This document shows, piece by piece, positions 62,001 through 64,000 of a DNA stretch of 64,000 nt (position 1 is its first letter; every line of letters starts with the position of its first letter). A program made the position numbers and the translations under genes. The stretch is taken from positions 333,001-397,000 of the forward strand of contig NZ_AP018560.1 of NCBI RefSeq assembly GCF_003967035.1. The letters are read 5' to 3'. The DNA comes from Aerosticca soli. GTDB lineage: Bacteria; Pseudomonadota; Gammaproteobacteria; Xanthomonadales; Rhodanobacteraceae. Below the pieces are notes generated by a model. That model had not been told where the DNA came from, searched no databases, and was given only the letters and a program-made list of their open reading frames with translations.

Positions 62001-62130
62001 GAACCAGCTCGGCACGCACGGTCGCTGGGCGTTTGCCGAGTTTGCGGACGTGTGGCAGATCCAGGCCGACTTTGCCGGCAAGGTCGGGGCCGCGTTCAAC
62101 CACATGATCGAACAGATCGCCGGAGCCTGA
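59089..62130 (+). CDS. type III-like restriction endonuclease subunit (Res; SF2 helicase plus PD-(D/E)XK nuclease)
   Basis: A 1013-residue protein. The SF2 helicase core has Walker A ATGAGKTT (residues 172-179), the DEAH box INDEAHHC (309-312) and motif III DLSATPFF; the C-terminal RecA lobe shows SVSMLTEGWDANTVTHVLG and EQVIGRALRR. A nuclease motif lies near the C-terminus: YRPDFIVLVDD (Asp927) and VVEIKGYRG (Glu947-x-Lys949). This is the layout of Res subunits that work with a Mod methyltransferase; the partner lies about 1 kb downstream, beyond two small toxin-antitoxin loci. MNNRFYAQP at 59089 was taken as the start because the conserved N-terminus begins there. Confidence 0.9.
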   Translation: MNNRFYAQPILNSPYAYPHRHWELDADGQPTQRIVDSRRRAEFVTPIPKPRKHKGAAKQDELLFDELSSREQQYHASIINGVRAEVDRWRQIPNPADWRVTPETARLLQHWRHHPFAGVRPFFCQVEAVETAIWLTEVAPQLGKAGERFLAHLDAANAEANPGLARLALKLATGAGKTTVMAMLIAWQTVNAVRRPNSKKFTRGFLIVAPGLTIKDRLRVLQPNDPDSYYASRELVPADLLVDIARAKIVITNYHAFKRRERLELSKGGRRLLEGRGGAPLDTLETEGQMLQRVMPELMGLKNVLAINDEAHHCYREKPGGEDDALKGEEKTEAEHNNEAARLWISGLEAVSRTLGLSRVLDLSATPFFLRGSGYAEGTLFPWTMSDFSLMDAIECGIVKLPRVPVAENIPGNEMPMFRNLWAHIGKKMPKKGRGKSGALDPLSIPLELQTALQALYGHYEKTFAQWQQAGIRVPPCFIVVCNNTAASKLVYDYISGFQRQHDDGSTTLENGRLALFRNFDEHGNPLARPNTLLIDSEQLESGEALDSKFREMAGPEIEQFRREIVERSGNREDADNLTDQALLREVMNTVGKAGRLGESIRCVVSVSMLTEGWDANTVTHVLGVRAFGTQLLCEQVIGRALRRQSYELNADGLFDVEYADVLGIPFDFTAEPVVAKPQTPRETVQVKALREREHLEIRFPHVAGYRVELPEERLTAEFTDDSVYVLTPQEVGPSITRNAGIIGEAVDLSLEHLGELRPSTLLFHLTQRLLYNHWRDPGGEPKLHLFGQLKRITRQWLDGYLICKGDTYPGLLMYQALADIACQRITAAITRAELGRRPIRAVLDPYNPTGSTAHVNFTTSKTDRWDTAGPPPKCHLNWVILDSDWEAEFCRVAEAHPRVIAYVKNHSLGLEVPYRYGSETRHYRPDFIVLVDDGRSPDDPLHLVVEIKGYRGEDAKEKKSTMETYWVPGVNQLGTHGRWAFAEFADVWQIQADFAGKVGAAFNHMIEQIAGA

Positions 62131-62153
62131 CGCTATGGGCGCCTGCGGCGGTA

Positions 62154-62171
62154 GCTATCATTGCTATCATC
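62154..62171. promoter_or_regulatory. direct repeat upstream of fitA, likely autoregulatory operator
   Basis: GCTATCATT followed directly by GCTATCATC, 29 bp before the antitoxin ATG. VapB/FitA antitoxins commonly repress their own promoter through such repeats. Placement is suggestive only. Confidence 0.4.
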
Positions 62172-62199
62172 AACGAGCCGTTCGCAACCGGAGACCGCC

Positions 62200-62433
62200 A
62201 TGGCCAATCTGATCGTGCGCAATGTCGACGATGCCATCGCCAACGCGCTGAAACAGCGCGCGAGCCGCCACGGCATCAGCGCCGAGGCCGAGCACCGCCG
62301 CATTCTGGAACAGGTGCTGCTGCGACCGCGCCGCAAATCCTTCCTCGAAGTGTTGCGCCAGATGCCGGACGTCGGCCGCGACGAGGACTTCGCACGGCAG
62401 GATGGGCAGCCCGCAGCGAAGGTCTTCGACTGA
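62200..62433 (+). CDS. FitA-like ribbon-helix-helix antitoxin
   Basis: A 77-residue protein starting MANLIVRNVDDAIANALKQR and continuing ASRHGISAEAEHRRILEQ, the FitA/VapB RHH DNA-binding pattern. The C-terminal tail would wrap the toxin. GGAGA six bases before the ATG is the ribosome site. The stop shares bases with the toxin start (TGATG). Confidence 0.9.
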   Translation: MANLIVRNVDDAIANALKQRASRHGISAEAEHRRILEQVLLRPRRKSFLEVLRQMPDVGRDEDFARQDGQPAAKVFD

Positions 62434-62861
62434 TGTATCTGCTCGACACCAACGTCGTCAGCGAGCTGCGCAAGGGTGCGCGCGCCAACGCTGGTGTCAT
62501 CGGCTTCGTCGAGCGCGTCGCGAGCGAAGACGCCCCGACCTACATCAGTGTCATCACGCTGGGCGAGCTGCGCCGCGGCGTCGAGCTGATTCGCCACCGC
62601 GGCGACCTGCCGCAGGCCGAAGCGCTGGAAAGCTGGCTGCAAGTGCTGCTGGACGACTACGCCGATCAGATCCTGGAGTTCGGTGCCGAGGAGGCCCAGG
62701 TGTGGGGCCGGCTGCGCGTGCCCCAGCCCGAGAACGCGCTCGACAAGCAGATCGCCGCCACTGCGCTCACCTGCGGGCTGACGCTGGTGACGCGCAATTT
62801 GCGCGACTTCGCCGCCACCGGCGCGCCCTTGCTCAACCCCTTCGAGGAGACACCCGCATGA
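62433..62861 (+). CDS. FitB/VapC-like PIN-domain toxin ribonuclease
   Basis: A 142-residue PIN domain. Acidic active-site residues are Asp5 (MYLLDTNVVSEL), Glu45 (TLGELRRG), Asp104 (NALDKQIAATAL) and Asp125 (TRNLRDF). Such toxins cleave RNA and are held inactive by the FitA partner encoded just upstream. All four acidic residues are present, so the module looks functional. It sits between the restriction and modification genes. Confidence 0.93.
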   Translation: MYLLDTNVVSELRKGARANAGVIGFVERVASEDAPTYISVITLGELRRGVELIRHRGDLPQAEALESWLQVLLDDYADQILEFGAEEAQVWGRLRVPQPENALDKQIAATALTCGLTLVTRNLRDFAATGAPLLNPFEETPA

Positions 62862-63007
62862 ACATCACCCTGCCGCTGCAAGAGATGCCATCGCCGGATT
62901 GGCATGCGCAGGAACTCGTCGCGCGCGAGGCAGCCATCGCCCGTGGCGAGGACACCTTCGAGGACTGGGAAACCGCGCGACGACAAATCGAACAGAGCAT
63001 CCGGTGA
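62858..63007 (+). CDS. truncated addiction-module antitoxin (C-terminal part)
   Basis: A 49-residue frame coupled to the FitB-like gene by ATGA. The sequence PSPDWHAQELVAREAAIARGEDTFEDWETARRQI matches the C-terminal half of the short RelB/ParD-type addiction module proteins (P-x-W-H...R-E...G-E...W-E-x-A-K/R). The usual N-terminal helices are missing. The next frame starts with a GTGA overlap and is a toxin remnant, so this is what remains of a second module. Confidence 0.6.
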   Translation: MNITLPLQEMPSPDWHAQELVAREAAIARGEDTFEDWETARRQIEQSIR

Positions 63008-63102
63008 AGGCCATCCGCATTCTCGCCGCCGCGCGCGGCGATCTGCTGGCCGGACACAGCCGTCATCCAGGCCGCATCCAAAAGCGCCTGAGCCCTCGCT
63101 GA
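63004..63102 (+). pseudogene. RelE/ParE-type toxin remnant
   Basis: From the GTG at 63004 the frame reads VKAIRILAAARGDLLAG, which is the first strand and helix of ParE/RelE-like toxins, then becomes unrelated and stops after 32 codons. With the preceding antitoxin fragment it forms an eroded toxin-antitoxin pair. Confidence 0.5.
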
Positions 63103-63124
63103 CCCACGACAAGGAAGCTGCCGC

Positions 63125-64000
63125 GTGGCCCAACAGAAATCCGACAAGACCATCGCCGCCTTCACCCACACCGACGCCACGCGCAAGAACATCCCCACCG
63201 CCGAATACCAGTCGGTGGTGGACGCGCAGACCAAGACGCCGATCCAGGTCGCCTACGAGCGCCGCAACAAAGACCTCGACCCGCAGCTCGTCTGGCGCGG
63301 CAAGGACGTGCAGGACTGGTCCGACCTCGTGGTCCACGCCCCGCCGGTCTACATCCAGGAAAAGATCCACCCCAAGGCGCTGATCGACGACCTGCGCCGC
63401 CAGACCGAGGCCGGCGCGGCGCAGCAGGCGGGCGCGGTGGCGGACCTGTTCGCCGACTTCAACGGCCTGCCCGAGGGCGCCGAGCGCACCGACTTCTACC
63501 AGCACGACGCCCACTGGTCGAACCGCATGATCCTGGGCGACAGCCTGCAGGTGATGGCCAGCCTCGCCGAGCGCGAGGGCCTGCGCGGGCAGGTGCAGTG
63601 CATCTATTTCGATCCGCCCTACGGCATCAAATTCAACAGCAACTTCCAGTGGTCCACCACCAGCCGCGATGTCAAGGACGGCAACGCGGAGCACATCACC
63701 CGCGAGCCGGAACAGGTGAAGGCCTTTCGCGACACCTGGCGCGATGGCATCCACTCCTACCTCACGTATCTGCGCGACCGGCTCACCGTGGCGCGCGACC
63801 TGCTCACCGAATCCGGCTCGATCTTCGTGCAGATCGGCGAAGAAAACGTCCACCGTGTTCGTGCTGTTCTGGATGAAGTGTTTGGCGATACAAATTTCGT
63901 CAGCCAGATCAACTTCAAGACCACGGGTGGGGCCGGTTCTCCAACTGGGGGTACTGAAACCCTGGCGTCCGTCAACAACTTCATACTTTGGTACGCCAAG
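63125..64000 (+). CDS. type III-like adenine-specific DNA methyltransferase (Mod), N-terminal part
   Basis: The frame is open from the GTG at 63125 to the window edge (292 codons), so the gene is incomplete here. After a helical N-terminal region (FTHTDATRKNIPTAEYQ; VAYERRNKDLDPQLVWRGKD) comes WSNRMILGDSLQVMASLAE and the catalytic motif IV CIYFDPPYGIKF (Asp163 to Gly167), then SIFVQIGEENVHRVRAVLDEVFG, typical of the beta class of N6-adenine methyltransferases used by type III systems. AAGGAAG is the ribosome site. It should protect sites cut by the Res subunit upstream. Confidence 0.92.
   Translation, partial: MAQQKSDKTIAAFTHTDATRKNIPTAEYQSVVDAQTKTPIQVAYERRNKDLDPQLVWRGKDVQDWSDLVVHAPPVYIQEKIHPKALIDDLRRQTEAGAAQQAGAVADLFADFNGLPEGAERTDFYQHDAHWSNRMILGDSLQVMASLAEREGLRGQVQCIYFDPPYGIKFNSNFQWSTTSRDVKDGNAEHITREPEQVKAFRDTWRDGIHSYLTYLRDRLTVARDLLTESGSIFVQIGEENVHRVRAVLDEVFGDTNFVSQINFKTTGGAGSPTGGTETLASVNNFILWYAK

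Noticed and set aside
59035-62103. 1022-codon open frame on the minus strand opposite the Res gene
   Set aside because: It mirrors a gene with clear helicase and nuclease motifs and has no motif of its own.

Overview
The window is high-GC DNA from a gammaproteobacterium, most likely of the order Lysobacterales/Xanthomonadales (Xanthomonadaceae or Rhodanobacteraceae). This is inferred from gene content: an Oar-like TonB-dependent receptor with an N-terminal carboxypeptidase-regulatory-like domain, an EstA-type GDSL autotransporter, a SIS-type glucosamine-6-phosphate deaminase beside nagA, a chromosomal integron with a decayed integrase of the kind known from Xanthomonas, and one compact thr/leu/ilv gene block. 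No rRNA or other species marker is present, so the genus stays open.

Left part (1-22 kb) is ordinary chromosome: zapE (start only), an alpha/beta hydrolase, rhtA and tag, an EamA transporter, a PLP-dependent dehydratase, pepN, mnmG, an RDD protein, tex, an esterase autotransporter, bioH-bioC, comF, a chemotaxis transducer and ubiA. One foreign insertion stands out. A lower-GC sterol desaturase/fatty acid hydroxylase gene sits between two perfect 56-bp copies of the 3' end of the dehydratase gene.

22.2-28.1 kb is a chromosomal integron. An integrase pseudogene on the minus strand carries four frameshifts and has lost two catalytic residues. It is followed by an ISL3-type element inserted inside the recombination core site, then by about five lower-GC gene cassettes on the plus strand separated by four recognisable attC sites. 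Cassette products are a frameshifted PD-(D/E)XK-like protein, a HEPN-like protein with an LprI-like tail, a small acidic orphan, a membrane protein, and a truncated L,D-transpeptidase-like (DUF2778/Tlde1-type) fragment coupled to a secreted, probably immunity, protein.

28.3-46.3 kb: after a diguanylate cyclase and a proline-rich small protein comes a 16-kb minus-strand block. In transcription order it is thr leader-hom/thrA-thrB-thrC, then leu leader-leuA-ilvE-leuC-leuD-leuB, then a terminator, then ilvD-ilvC-ilvG-ilvM-ilvA. Together with upstream aspartate metabolism it makes threonine and converts it to isoleucine, and makes valine and leucine. Start/stop overlaps of 4 bp link most genes. 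Two leader peptides rich in the controlling amino acids, promoters and hairpins indicate attenuation. Tandem 8-bp GGACGTCC-like arrays upstream of the thr leader, the leu leader and ilvC suggest a shared regulator.

46.3-58 kb: a CpdB-like nucleotidase lipoprotein, the TonB-dependent receptor, a secreted alkaline-phosphatase-superfamily enzyme, the nagA/SIS-deaminase pair and an M61 peptidase.

58.2-64 kb: a tRNA-Arg(CCG) followed by a mobile-looking defence segment. It holds a pRiA4b-ORF3-family gene, a type III-like restriction subunit (helicase plus nuclease), a FitA/FitB toxin-antitoxin pair, a second eroded antitoxin/toxin remnant, and the start of the cognate adenine methyltransferase, which runs off the window.
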